Assembly (NCBI GenBank): GCA_938046115.1
Contig: CALIXX010000058.1
Span: 1-13,874 of the forward strand
Length of the DNA: 13,874 nt
Reading direction: 5' to 3'
Source of the DNA: an uncultured Candidatus Saccharibacteria bacterium
Lineage (GTDB): Bacteria; Patescibacteriota; Saccharimonadia; Saccharimonadales; Saccharimonadaceae
Shown: positions 1-5,862 of the stretch, piece by piece
Position numbering within the stretch: position 1 is the stretch's first letter
Layout of the letters: each line of letters opens with the position of its first letter
Program-made: the position numbers and the translations under genes
Notes under the pieces: model-generated
Databases searched by the model: none
Told to the model about the DNA's origin: nothing
What the model saw: only the letters and a program-made list of their open reading frames with translations

Positions 1-506
1 CCCCCCGCCAGTACCGCGTCGCCCACACCACCGACCGCGACGGCGTCGAGCTGTGCGCGGCCCTCAAGAACGTCTACGCCATCGCCCTCGGAATCGCGGA
101 CGGGATGAGCGAGCTGGGCGACCAGCCCTTCCACGACCTCAAGGCCGCTGCCTTCGCGCGGGCCCTGGCGGAGCTGCGGCTGCTCCTCGACGCCGAGGGG
201 GCCGACCCGTGGACCGCCCTCGGGCTGGCGGGTGCGGGCGACCTGGAGGTCACCGGTCTGTCCGGGCGCAACAAGGTGTACGGGATGCGGATCGGCGGCG
301 GCGAGCGTGCCGACGAGGCCCTCGCCGAGATGACCGCCGCCGAGCAGACCGTGGAGGGCGTGCCCGCCGTCGAGTTCGCCCTGCGATTCGTCCAGCAGCG
401 CCACCCGCGGCTGATCGACGACCTTCCGCTGCTGGTTGCCGTCCACGCCGTCGTGCACCAGGGGCGGACCGCCGACGACATCAAGGAAGCCGCGCTTTCC
501 CTCTGA
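1..506 (+). CDS. gpsA: GpsA-like NAD(P)-dependent glycerol-3-phosphate dehydrogenase, C-terminal part (5' end outside window)
   Basis: The open frame enters from the left edge (frame starting at base 3) and stops at TGA 504-506, giving about 167 visible residues. The N-terminal Rossmann NAD-binding domain lies outside the window; what remains is the helical substrate/catalytic domain. Family signatures visible are GVELCAALKNV, with the catalytic-type lysine in LKN, then a second lysine in HDLKAAAFARAL, and the block GLAGAGDLEVT..SGRNKVYG, matching GLAGLGDL...SRN of GpsA. Known family role: interconversion of dihydroxyacetone phosphate and sn-glycerol 3-phosphate in the cytoplasm for phospholipid synthesis. 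Oddity: the segment between GDL and the SRN-like motif is a few residues shorter than in typical GpsA. With a sugar/polyol kinase 44 bp downstream, it may be a paralogue acting on another polyol phosphate. An internal ATG at 105 is not the true start, because the conserved LKN block lies upstream of it. Confidence 0.8.
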   Translation, partial: PRQYRVAHTTDRDGVELCAALKNVYAIALGIADGMSELGDQPFHDLKAAAFARALAELRLLLDAEGADPWTALGLAGAGDLEVTGLSGRNKVYGMRIGGGERADEALAEMTAAEQTVEGVPAVEFALRFVQQRHPRLIDDLPLLVAVHAVVHQGRTADDIKEAALSL

Positions 507-550
507 GACCTCGACTTCCCCTCGAGACCCCCGACCCAGGCAGGTGCCAC

Positions 551-2074
551 ATGTCCGATTCCCCCGTCATACTCGCCCTCGACTCCTCCACCACCGCGAC
601 CAAGGCCATCGCCTTCGACCTGGACGGGCACGCCGTCGCCGAGGCCCGTCGCGACTACCCCCGCAACACCCCCAGGCCCGGCTGGCAGGAACAGGACGCC
701 ACCGACTGGTGGCGGGCCGCGGCCGAGGCCATCCGGGAGGTCGCCGGGAAACTGGAGGGCAGCGGGCGGGAGATCCTGTCGCTGTGCATGACCCACCAGC
801 GGGAGTCCTTCGTGCTGCTCGACGAGCACGACGCCCCGATCCGGCCCGCCGTGCTGTGGCTGGACACCCGCGCCGCCGACCAGATCGCCCGGTTCGGCAG
901 CGACCAGGTGCACGCGCTGTCCGGGAAACCCCCGTCCACGACCCCCAGCCTCTACAAGCTGATCTGGCTGGCCGAACACGAACCACAGGCGATGCGCGCG
1001 GCCCGGCGGGTGGTGGAGGTGCACGCCTACCTCACCCACGAACTGACCGGGCAGTGGGTGACCAGCTGGGCCACAGCCGACCCGATGGCGGTGCTCGGCA
1101 TGAGCTCCTTCGAGTACTCCGAGGAGCTGCTGGCCCTGGCCGGCCTCGGCCTCGACCAGATGGCCGAGCTGCGGCCACCCGGCAGCGTCATGGCCACCGT
1201 CACCGACGACGTTGCCGACTCGCTGGGCCTGCCGCGCGACCTGCCCGTCGTCGCGGGAGCGGGAGACGGCCAGTCCGCCGGGCTGGGCGCCAACGTCACC
1301 ACGGCGTCACGGGCCTATCTGAGCCTAGGCACCTCCATGACCATGGGAATCCACTCGGAGCAGTACCTGTACTCGCGGGCCTTCCGCACCCTGTCGAGTC
1401 CCATCGCGGGCAGCTACACCCTGGAGGCGCTGCTCAGTTCCGGCGGGCTGTGCATCGCGTGGTTCCGGGACCGGCTCTCGGGGATGGATCCCGCCGACGG
1501 GCCGATCGAGCCGCGCCTGGAGGAACTCGCCGCCGGGGTTCCCGCCGGTGCGCGCGGGGTGCAGTTCCTGCCCTACCTGACCAGCGCGGAAACCCCCTAC
1601 TGGGACGCGAACGCGCGCGGATCCTTCGTCGGTTTCTCCGACACCCACGGCGTCCCGGAGCTGTACCGGGCGCTGCTGGAGGGCCTGGCCCTGGAGGAAC
1701 GGGTGTCGCTGAAACGGGTGGAGAAGGCGACGGGAACGCCGGTGGAGCGTCTCGTGGTGATGGGTGGCGGGACGAAATCGCCGCTGTTCAACCAGATCCT
1801 CGCCGACGCGTTGCAACGCCCCATCGACGTGTGCGCCGAGACGGAGACCACCTGCCTCGGGGCCGCGATCCTGGGGGCGGCCGCCGTCGGGGCGGGCGGG
1901 GTCACGGACGTGAAGGAAACGGCGGCGAGGATGAGCCGGGTATCGCACACCGTCGCCCCGCAACCCCACTTGAAGAAGCTCTACAAGAAGGCCGCGAAGG
2001 CCCACGCGGCCCTGTACCCGGCGCTGCGCAAGGTGTTCCCCGTCATCGCGGAACTGCGCGAGAAAGCGAGCTGA
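551..2074 (+). CDS. FGGY-family carbohydrate kinase (xylulokinase-like)
   Basis: A complete 507-residue protein, the usual length for FGGY kinases. ATG 551 is preceded by a weak AGG-containing ribosome site (about 536-545). The longer upstream frame is rejected because it only reads across gpsA out of frame. Domain FGGY_N covers roughly residues 5-245, with the phosphate-binding LALDSSTTATKAIAFD at 8-23, HQRES at 82-86 and AGAGDGQSAGLGA holding the presumed catalytic base D239. FGGY_C follows, with SLGTS 258-262, TPYWDANARGSFVGF near 348-362 and GGGTKSPLFNQILAD 405-419, then GAAILGA. The family phosphorylates a sugar or polyol with ATP in the cytoplasm. Xylulokinase, ribulokinase, glycerol kinase and others share this fold, so the substrate cannot be fixed from sequence. 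Its neighbour is a GpsA-like dehydrogenase 44 bp upstream, probably co-transcribed, suggesting a small polyol-phosphate pathway (inference). The gene ends 12 bp from the convergent vapC. Confidence 0.93.
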   Translation: MSDSPVILALDSSTTATKAIAFDLDGHAVAEARRDYPRNTPRPGWQEQDATDWWRAAAEAIREVAGKLEGSGREILSLCMTHQRESFVLLDEHDAPIRPAVLWLDTRAADQIARFGSDQVHALSGKPPSTTPSLYKLIWLAEHEPQAMRAARRVVEVHAYLTHELTGQWVTSWATADPMAVLGMSSFEYSEELLALAGLGLDQMAELRPPGSVMATVTDDVADSLGLPRDLPVVAGAGDGQSAGLGANVTTASRAYLSLGTSMTMGIHSEQYLYSRAFRTLSSPIAGSYTLEALLSSGGLCIAWFRDRLSGMDPADGPIEPRLEELAAGVPAGARGVQFLPYLTSAETPYWDANARGSFVGFSDTHGVPELYRALLEGLALEERVSLKRVEKATGTPVERLVVMGGGTKSPLFNQILADALQRPIDVCAETETTCLGAAILGAAAVGAGGVTDVKETAARMSRVSHTVAPQPHLKKLYKKAAKAHAALYPALRKVFPVIAELREKAS

Positions 2075-2086
2075 ACGCCCGGTCGC

Positions 2087-2467
2087 TCAAGAAACGCCAC
2101 TCGGAATGTCGGTGTGGGTGAAGTCGTTGCCCTTGAAGAGCAGCGGCTCGCCCGTCACCTTTGCAGCCGCGTAGCTGAAGCAGTCGCCGAAGTTGAGTTT
2201 CGCCGGCGAACCCGACCCGCGGCCGAACCGCTCTTGGGCGCGGATGGCCTCGTACAGGTGCTCGGCATTGATGTCGAGCACCTCGATGCCAGTTCTGGTG
2301 ATGAACTTCTCAGCAAGCCCCGGGCGTTCTCTGAGCACGATCGCGAGTTCCAACACAGAAGCAGCCGACATCCTGATGTTGTCCGTTGTGGCGAGAATTC
2401 TCTTGAAGGTCTCCGCCTCGGGCTCCTCGTTGAGGATTGCGACACCTACAGATGTGTCGACTATCAC
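2087..2467 (-). CDS. vapC: VapC-family PIN-domain ribonuclease toxin
   Basis: A 126-residue PIN-domain protein, standard VapC length. The four acidic metal-binding positions of the family are visible: D4 in MIVDTS, E40 in SVLELAIV, D95 in NFGDCFSYA and D115 in GNDF, with a further D120. VapC toxins are Mg2+-dependent endoribonucleases that cleave tRNA or rRNA and arrest growth unless bound by VapB. The start is GTG 2467, overlapping the vapB stop as GTGA, so translation of toxin depends on antitoxin translation. GGA lies a short distance upstream inside vapB. The two genes form a canonical antitoxin-first operon, and base composition by eye is less GC-rich than dnaB and the kinase beside it, which fits lateral gain. 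The 3' end lies 12 bp from the end of the convergent kinase gene. All catalytic residues are present, so it is predicted active. Confidence 0.92.
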   Translation of the reverse strand: MIVDTSVGVAILNEEPEAETFKRILATTDNIRMSAASVLELAIVLRERPGLAEKFITRTGIEVLDINAEHLYEAIRAQERFGRGSGSPAKLNFGDCFSYAAAKVTGEPLLFKGNDFTHTDIPSGVS

Positions 2468-2706
2468 TTCGGTAGTCCGTTCTCGTCGTAGATGTCGTCG
2501 TCTGTCAGGAAAAGATGCCGGTACGGTGCGGCTTCGTCCTGGAGTTCCTCGATGGCGGCCAGCCGGTCGAGTCGTCGTTGTTCATCCTTGGTGAGCTGCT
2601 GCTCGACCGCGTCCCGGATCACCTCCGTGGCCGTGACGCCGCGTTGTTTCGCGAGATGGTCGACCATGGCCCGCACGCGGGGATCGTCGATGATGAGTGG
2701 CGTCAT
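2464..2706 (-). CDS. vapB: VapB-family antitoxin (Rv0623/PSK-type)
   Basis: An 80-residue acidic protein. The N-terminus, about residues 1-40 (LIIDDPRVRAMVDHLAKQ then GVTATEVIRDAVEQQL), fits a ribbon-helix-helix-like DNA-binding module of the Rv0623-type VapB group. The C-terminus, DDDIYDENGLPK, matches the toxin-binding tail typical of that group (YDE-GLP). Known role: it binds VapC to block its RNase site and represses its own promoter. ATG 2706 has no clear Shine-Dalgarno. The 30 bp upstream contain an AT-rich patch (TTTTAAACTT on the coding strand, about 2711-2720) that could be a -10 for a leaderless or short-leader transcript. It sits 52 bp downstream of the dnaB stop on the same strand, so read-through from dnaB is also possible. 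Its stop overlaps the vapC GTG start by 4 nt. Confidence 0.88.
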   Translation of the reverse strand: MTPLIIDDPRVRAMVDHLAKQRGVTATEVIRDAVEQQLTKDEQRRLDRLAAIEELQDEAAPYRHLFLTDDDIYDENGLPK

Positions 2707-2758
2707 GAAACAAGTTTAAAAGGTCGCCAACGTGTGGGGGTTGGTGAACAGATGTGGG

Positions 2759-4123
2759 TCAGGTCGGGTTGAAGGTGGCGACCGGCTGGTTCGTGAAACG
2801 GGAGTAGTGGCCCTGGAAGAGGGCGTCGATCTTGTCGAGCTGGCCGTTGCGGTGCTTGAGGATGTGGAAGGCCGCCTGGCCGCGTTCCTCGTCGGTGGGG
2901 TTCTGGGTGTAGAGCTCGGGGCGGTGCAGCATGATCACGATGTCGGCATCCTGTTCGAGGGACCCGGATTCGCGCAGGTCGGCGAGCTGCGGCACCCCGT
3001 CCTTGCGCTGCTCGGCGTTGCGGCTGAGCTGCGACAGCGCGATCACCGGCACCTCCAGCTCCTTGGCGAGAAGCTTGATCTGGCGCGAGAACTCCGAGAC
3101 CTCCAGTTGCCGGGACTCCACCTTCTTGCCCGAGGTCATCAGCTGGATGTAGTCGATGCAGATCAACTGGAGGTTGTTGCGCTGTTTGAGGCGACGGGCC
3201 TTGGCGCGGATCTCCATCATCGTCAGGTTGGGGGAGTCGTCGATGAACAGCGGTTTCCCGGAGAGGGTGACGGAGCGGTCGGTGATGCGCTGCCAGTCGT
3301 TCTCGTCCATGCGCCCGCCGCGGATCTTCTGCAGCGGCACCGAGGCCTCCGCGCTCAGGATCTTCATCACGATCTCGGTGCGGCTCATCTCCAGGGAGAA
3401 GAACACAGTGGCCAGGTCGTGGTGGATGGCGGCGGCGCGGCAGACGTCGAGGGCGAAGGTGGACTTCCCCACGCCGGGGCGGGCGGCGACGATGATCATC
3501 TGGCCGGGGTGGAGGCCGTTGGTCAGGGAGTCGAGCTCGTTGAAACCGGTTGGCACCCCGGACAGGGCGTCGCCGGAGTTCGCGATGGCCTCCATCTCGT
3601 CGAAGGTGGGTTCCATCAGGTCGTTGAGTGACTGGTAGTCCTCGCTGGCCCTGGAACCCGTCACCTCGAACAGCGTCTGCTGGGCCTCGTCGACGATCTT
3701 GTCCACCTCGCCCTGCCCCTGGTAGCCGAGCTGCGCGATCCGGATCGAGGCGTTGACGAGGCGTCGCAGGATGGCCTTCTCGCGCACGATCTCCGCGTAG
3801 TAGGAGGCGTTGGCGGCGATGGAGATGGTGGCGAGGAGGTCATGGAGGTAGACGGCCCCGCCGACGCGCTGGAGGTCGCCGGTGCGGCCCAGTTCGGCGG
3901 CGACGGTGATGGGGTCGGCGGGCTCGCCGCGGCCGTAGAGGCTGATGATCGACTCGAAGATGGTCTCGTGTTTCGGCTGGTAGAAGTCGCTGCCGCGCAG
4001 CACCTCGACCACGTCGGAGATGGCGTCCTTGCTCATCAGCATGGCCCCGAGGACGCTCTGCTCGGCCTGGAGATCCTGCGGGGGGGTGCGCCCCACCGAC
4101 TCCTCGGCGTATTCCTCCGACAT
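2759..4123 (-). CDS. dnaB: Replicative DNA helicase DnaB
   Basis: A 454-residue protein of normal DnaB length. I chose ATG 4123 (MSEEYAEESVG) because AGGAAGGGAAGG lies just upstream; the frame stays open further upstream, but that extension does not resemble DnaB. The N-terminal primase-interaction domain covers about 15-120 (PPQDLQAEQSVLGAML, the classic DnaB start). The RecA-like motor covers about 185-454, with Walker A ARPGVGKST 214-222, glutamate E245 in FFSLEMS, Walker B LICIDYIQL 320-328, SQLSRNAEQR from 364 and the arginine-finger-type KHRNGQ near 423. DnaB forms a hexamer that unwinds the replication fork 5' to 3' with ATP and recruits primase. No intein is present at Walker A or elsewhere, unlike many mycobacterial DnaBs. 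vapBC follow 52 bp downstream, and an AAA ATPase gene diverges on the other side. Confidence 0.97.
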   Translation of the reverse strand: MSEEYAEESVGRTPPQDLQAEQSVLGAMLMSKDAISDVVEVLRGSDFYQPKHETIFESIISLYGRGEPADPITVAAELGRTGDLQRVGGAVYLHDLLATISIAANASYYAEIVREKAILRRLVNASIRIAQLGYQGQGEVDKIVDEAQQTLFEVTGSRASEDYQSLNDLMEPTFDEMEAIANSGDALSGVPTGFNELDSLTNGLHPGQMIIVAARPGVGKSTFALDVCRAAAIHHDLATVFFSLEMSRTEIVMKILSAEASVPLQKIRGGRMDENDWQRITDRSVTLSGKPLFIDDSPNLTMMEIRAKARRLKQRNNLQLICIDYIQLMTSGKKVESRQLEVSEFSRQIKLLAKELEVPVIALSQLSRNAEQRKDGVPQLADLRESGSLEQDADIVIMLHRPELYTQNPTDEERGQAAFHILKHRNGQLDKIDALFQGHYSRFTNQPVATFNPT

Positions 4124-4205
4124 GCCTTCCCTTCCTGGCCCCCGCCGACGCATCCCGGTCGGACTCATCAATGTAACCCCGCCCCGCGACGACCGCCGCC
4201 CGGGT

Positions 4206-4236
4206 TGTGGAAAACTCTGTGGACAGCTGTGGAAGA
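4206..4236 (-). promoter_or_regulatory. Cluster of three DnaA-box-like sites upstream of dnaB
   Basis: Read on the minus strand, three 9-mers occur within 31 bp: TTTTCCACA (4214-4206), CTGTCCACA (4226-4218) and TCTTCCACA (4236-4228). Against the TTATCCACA/TTGTCCACA consensus used by DnaA in bacteria and actinobacteria they match at 8, 8 and 7 of 9 positions. Start spacings are 12 and 10 bp, about one helical turn each, so bound proteins would lie on one face. They sit about 85-115 bp upstream of the dnaB start. A role in DnaA control of dnaB is inferred. Confidence 0.45.
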
Positions 4237-4291
4237 CCGGTGGGGAAGTGACGGCAACGCTGGCCGGGACCCGGGGAAAACCGTCCGGAAT

Positions 4292-4311
4292 CGTTATAAA
4301 AACGTTATAAT
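4292..4311 (+). promoter_or_regulatory. AT-rich repeat with TATAAT, possible promoter
   Basis: CGTTATAAA (4292-4300) and CGTTATAAT (4303-4311) are direct repeats 11 bp apart, about one helical turn, in an otherwise GC-rich region. The second contains a perfect -10 hexamer TATAAT at 4306-4311 on the + strand. The minus strand also reads TATAACG, so it could serve either divergent gene. No clear -35 is visible at 17 bp. Confidence 0.4.
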
Positions 4312-4388
4312 TGTGGGCGGGAGTCGTCCCTCGGTAGGGCTGGCGTTCGACGGGTGGGTGGGCGGTCCGTGTGCGGTTGGCACCGCTT

Positions 4389-4446
4389 CCCGCAAAGTGC
4401 CAGATGAGATCCCCGCAAAGTGCCGAATGAAATCCCCGCAAAGTGC
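4389..4446 (+). repeat. Three 12-bp direct repeats at 23-bp period, operator-like
   Basis: CCCGCAAAGTGC occurs at 4389-4400, 4412-4423 and 4435-4446, a strict 23-bp period (about two helical turns). Some of the spacer is also shared, with GAT/GAA-rich AT-leaning linkers. The last copy ends 14 bp before the GTG start of the AAA ATPase. The position suggests an operator or protein-binding array controlling that gene; this is inference. Confidence 0.75.
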
Positions 4447-4460
4447 GGTACGTTGGACCT

Positions 4461-5156
4461 GTGGAATACCTACCCCGGGTCCTTGACGCACGTGTGAAAC
4501 GCCTCTTGGCGGGCATGGGGGCAGTCGTGCTGGAGGGGCCTCGGGCCTGTGGTAAAACCTCGACCGCACTTCAGCACGCCAACAGCTCTGTGAGATTGGA
4601 CATCGGACCTCAGGTGCGAGCGCTCGCCGAATACGACCCACTTGCGCTGCTGGGCGGGAAACCGCCGCTGCTCGTCGACGAGTGGCAACTCGCCCCGGAC
4701 TTGTGGAATGTGATCCGGCATGAGATTGATGCTCGCCAAGCACCCGGACAGTTCATTCTCTCCGGGTCCGTGACGCCTCCCGACGATCCTGGGCGTCACT
4801 CGGGGGCTGGCAGATTCGCCCGGGTACGCATGCGGCCCATGGCTCTGGGGGAGAACGGACGCTCGTCGGGGCAAGTCACTCTGAAAAATCTTGGGGCCGA
4901 GCGGGGGCTCTCGGGTGTCAGAAGTCCTCTGGGCTACAGGGACCTGGCGGCGGAGGCGTGCCGTGGTGGGTGGCCCGGGTTGTTGTCCACCGATACAGAC
5001 ATTGCTCTTGAATTCAACAGGTCGTACCTGCGCGACATCACCTCGAGCGAGATCGTTTCCTCGGGTGGTAGGCGACATGATCGGGTACGTATGGAACGTC
5101 TGCTGGGGAGTCTGGCGCGCAACACCGCAACCGAGGTCACGGTGGCGCGCTTGGTA
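4461..5156 (+). CDS. AAA_14/DUF4143-type ATP-binding protein, C-terminus missing at contig junction
   Basis: About 232 codons are trustworthy, starting at GTG 4461 (MEYLPRVLDARVKRLLAG, the typical start of this family); an upstream in-frame GTG at 4443 falls inside the repeat array and is less likely. Walker A is GPRACGKTS at about residues 29-37. The Walker B-type segment LLVDEWQLAP is followed by FILSGS and by RHSGAGRFARVRMRPMAL, a hallmark block of these proteins. Full members run about 400 residues with a C-terminal DUF4143 domain; here the family-like sequence stops near VARLV, and what follows (to 5303) is antisense read-through of prfB. The biological role of this family is poorly defined; it is common and often acquired in actinobacteria and gut/oral bacteria. 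The truncation is best explained by the junction at 5145-5160, not by gene decay. The 23-bp repeat array upstream probably regulates it. Confidence 0.85.
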
Positions 5157-5160
5157 GTCG
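5145..5160. other. Chimeric junction between actinobacterial-type and Saccharibacteria-type sequence
   Basis: Left of this point the + strand encodes an AAA_14-type ATPase that stops resembling its family after VARLV. Right of it the minus strand encodes RF2 that stops resembling its family after LEHDYQA. About 12 bases (5145-5156) could belong to either gene, consistent with a short shared overlap. GC content and codon bias change here. No insertion sequence, integrase, tRNA or inverted repeat is seen at the point. Confidence 0.85.
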
Positions 5161-5462
5161 TGCTCGAGGGCGGTAAGCTGCTGCTCAAACTCTGGTATCA
5201 TCGAATCATCGCCAAGATCCATGAGCTCCACAATGTCGCTCGCCTGAGCCTGCAGCACCTGCCATGGCTCTATCTGCCCTCGCAGTGCTGCTGCCTGGCG
5301 TGACACTTGCTGAGCGTGGGCTGGATTAGCCCAAATTTGCGAGTCAGCCAGCTGCGCCTCGAGCTGAGTAAGCTGAGTAGCTTTGTCCGCAATTTGCAAA
5401 CGACGAATCGCATCGAGGATGTCGGCGAGGAGCTGTGCGGCGCGCTTTTTGAGTGGTTGCAT
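5148..5462 (-). CDS. prfB: Peptide chain release factor 2 (RF2), N-terminal fragment cut by the junction
   Basis: From ATG 5462 (MQPLKKRAAQLLADIL) about 105 codons are RF2-like before the junction. Diagnostic N-terminal coiled-coil features are LTQLEAQLADSQIWANPAHAQ (family: LE..L.dp.fW.dp..Aq), then SRQAAALRGQIEPWQ and DIVELMDLGDDSMIPEFEQQL. RF2 reads UAA/UGA stops and releases the nascent peptide through a GGQ loop; that domain is not present here. The first 105 codons run without an internal stop, so no RF2 programmed +1 frameshift signal is seen in them. A perfect TATAAT ends 6 nt before the ATG and no Shine-Dalgarno is evident, suggesting a leaderless mRNA. Downstream of A105 the frame continues only as antisense of the ATPase and should be ignored. 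Confidence 0.88.
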
Positions 5463-5468
5463 AGGTCT

Positions 5469-5474
5469 ATTATA
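5469..5474 (-). promoter_or_regulatory. -10 element of prfB, leaderless arrangement
   Basis: TATAAT on the minus strand (5474-5469) is followed by six bases and then the prfB ATG at 5462. Transcription normally starts 6-7 nt after the -10, so the mRNA would begin at or within a base of the ATG. No good -35 hexamer is visible 17 bp upstream. Confidence 0.65.
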
Positions 5475-5700
5475 CCGCACTCTTGGAGGGCTGGCTCTAC
5501 TATGTAGCGCAAAGCATTGCTGGGCACACATCTCACAGAGTGTTGCTGTGTGTTCGTTTACTCTATAACCTCGTTCAGGCAAAGTGCGGAACTTCGTTGC
5601 TATAACGATATTTTCAGCGCTGATACTGGCAAGCTTATAATCCAGAGAGGTGCATCACTCTGAGAAGAGAAACAACAAAAGGAAAAGGCACAAGTGATCG

Positions 5701-5862
5701 ATGAACCTTTATGGTCGAAGTGTGCACTATCGTAGGTATAGAGCAAAACCAAGAGGCCACTATCACACAGATAGCAGCCTCTATATGCAGAGTAATACGC
5801 CTGTAGCCCCCTACTGTGGCTGGACTGGTGTCGTGGGCTGGGCTGGTGCAGCTGGCGCTTGA
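5701..5862 (+). CDS. Possible small ORF of 53 codons, doubtful
   Basis: ATG 5701 opens a 53-residue frame beginning MNLYGRSVHYRRYRAKPRGH, rich in Arg/Tyr. TATAAT lies at 5635-5640 and AAAAGGAAAAGG at 5677-5688, 12 nt before the ATG. A GTG at 5694 has better spacing to the same ribosome site but encodes only 13 residues. Against a real gene: the frame crosses the htpX terminator hairpin and its last 17 codons are antisense to the htpX C-terminal repeats. I list it only because promoter and ribosome site are both present. Confidence 0.2.
   Translation: MNLYGRSVHYRRYRAKPRGHYHTDSSLYMQSNTPVAPYCGWTGVVGWAGAAGA
5752..5782 (-). terminator. Hairpin terminator downstream of htpX
   Basis: On the minus strand AGAGGC-TG-CTATC, loop TGTGT, GATAG-TG-GCCTCT forms two stems (6 and 5 bp) separated by a 2x2 internal loop. 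The following bases TTGGTTTTGC give a short T-rich tail. It begins 28 nt after the htpX stop. Confidence 0.6.

Larger units (their letters stand above)
4124..4460. promoter_or_regulatory. Divergent intergenic control region between dnaB and the AAA ATPase
   Basis: This is 337 bp with no gene I can support. From left to right it holds the dnaB ribosome site next to 4124, a cluster of three DnaA-box-like sites (4206-4236), an AT-rich patch with two copies of CGTTATAA that includes a perfect TATAAT at 4306-4311 on the + strand, and three CCCGCAAAGTGC repeats spaced exactly 23 bp apart (4389-4446) ending 14 bp before the ATPase GTG. The TATAAT has no good -35 at the usual distance. Confidence 0.6.
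5463..5810. other. Intergenic region between prfB and htpX
   Basis: This 348-bp spacer has no gene I can support firmly. It holds the prfB promoter at its left end, an 11-bp copy (5579-5589, GCAAAGTGCGG) of the motif repeated before the AAA ATPase, a + strand TATAAT at 5635-5640, a purine-rich ribosome-site-like stretch at 5677-5688 followed by a possible small + ORF (5701-5862), and the htpX terminator hairpin at 5752-5782. Confidence 0.55.

Noticed and set aside
53..550. N-terminal extension of the FGGY kinase
   Set aside because: Arg/Pro-rich out-of-frame reading of gpsA; the kinase family start is at 551.
436..2121. Long + frame over the kinase, and minus frames 74-1039 and 1325-2005
   Set aside because: Arg/Gly/Pro-rich shadow frames typical of high-GC DNA; the kinase frame has all family motifs.
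2732..3631. Long + frame antisense to dnaB
   Set aside because: Shadow of the dnaB codon bias; dnaB motifs are unambiguous on the other strand.
2759..4123. Intein in DnaB
   Set aside because: Length is 454 residues and Walker A to motif H4 are uninterrupted.
4389..4446. CRISPR array
   Set aside because: Only three 12-bp repeats with 11-bp spacers that are themselves similar, and no cas gene; better read as an operator array.
4124..4516. N-terminal extension of DnaB and an overlapping minus frame to 4743
   Set aside because: The open frame crosses the intergenic repeats and has no DnaB-like sequence; a good ribosome site precedes 4123.
5140..5165. Genomic-island or phage attachment site at the composition change
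   Set aside because: No tRNA end, integrase, transposase, direct repeat or inverted repeat flanks it; both genes are simply cut.
5157..5303. C-terminal continuation of the ATPase reading frame
   Set aside because: It is antisense of prfB, contains no DUF4143-like sequence, and ends in a Cys/Leu-rich random tail.
5148..5462. Programmed +1 frameshift in prfB
   Set aside because: No in-frame UGA occurs in the first 105 codons; the N-terminal region is read straight through.
4470..5582. Long minus-strand frame joining RF2-like sequence to ~230 further residues
   Set aside because: Past residue ~105 of RF2 the frame is just the antisense of the ATPase gene; it exists only because of the junction.
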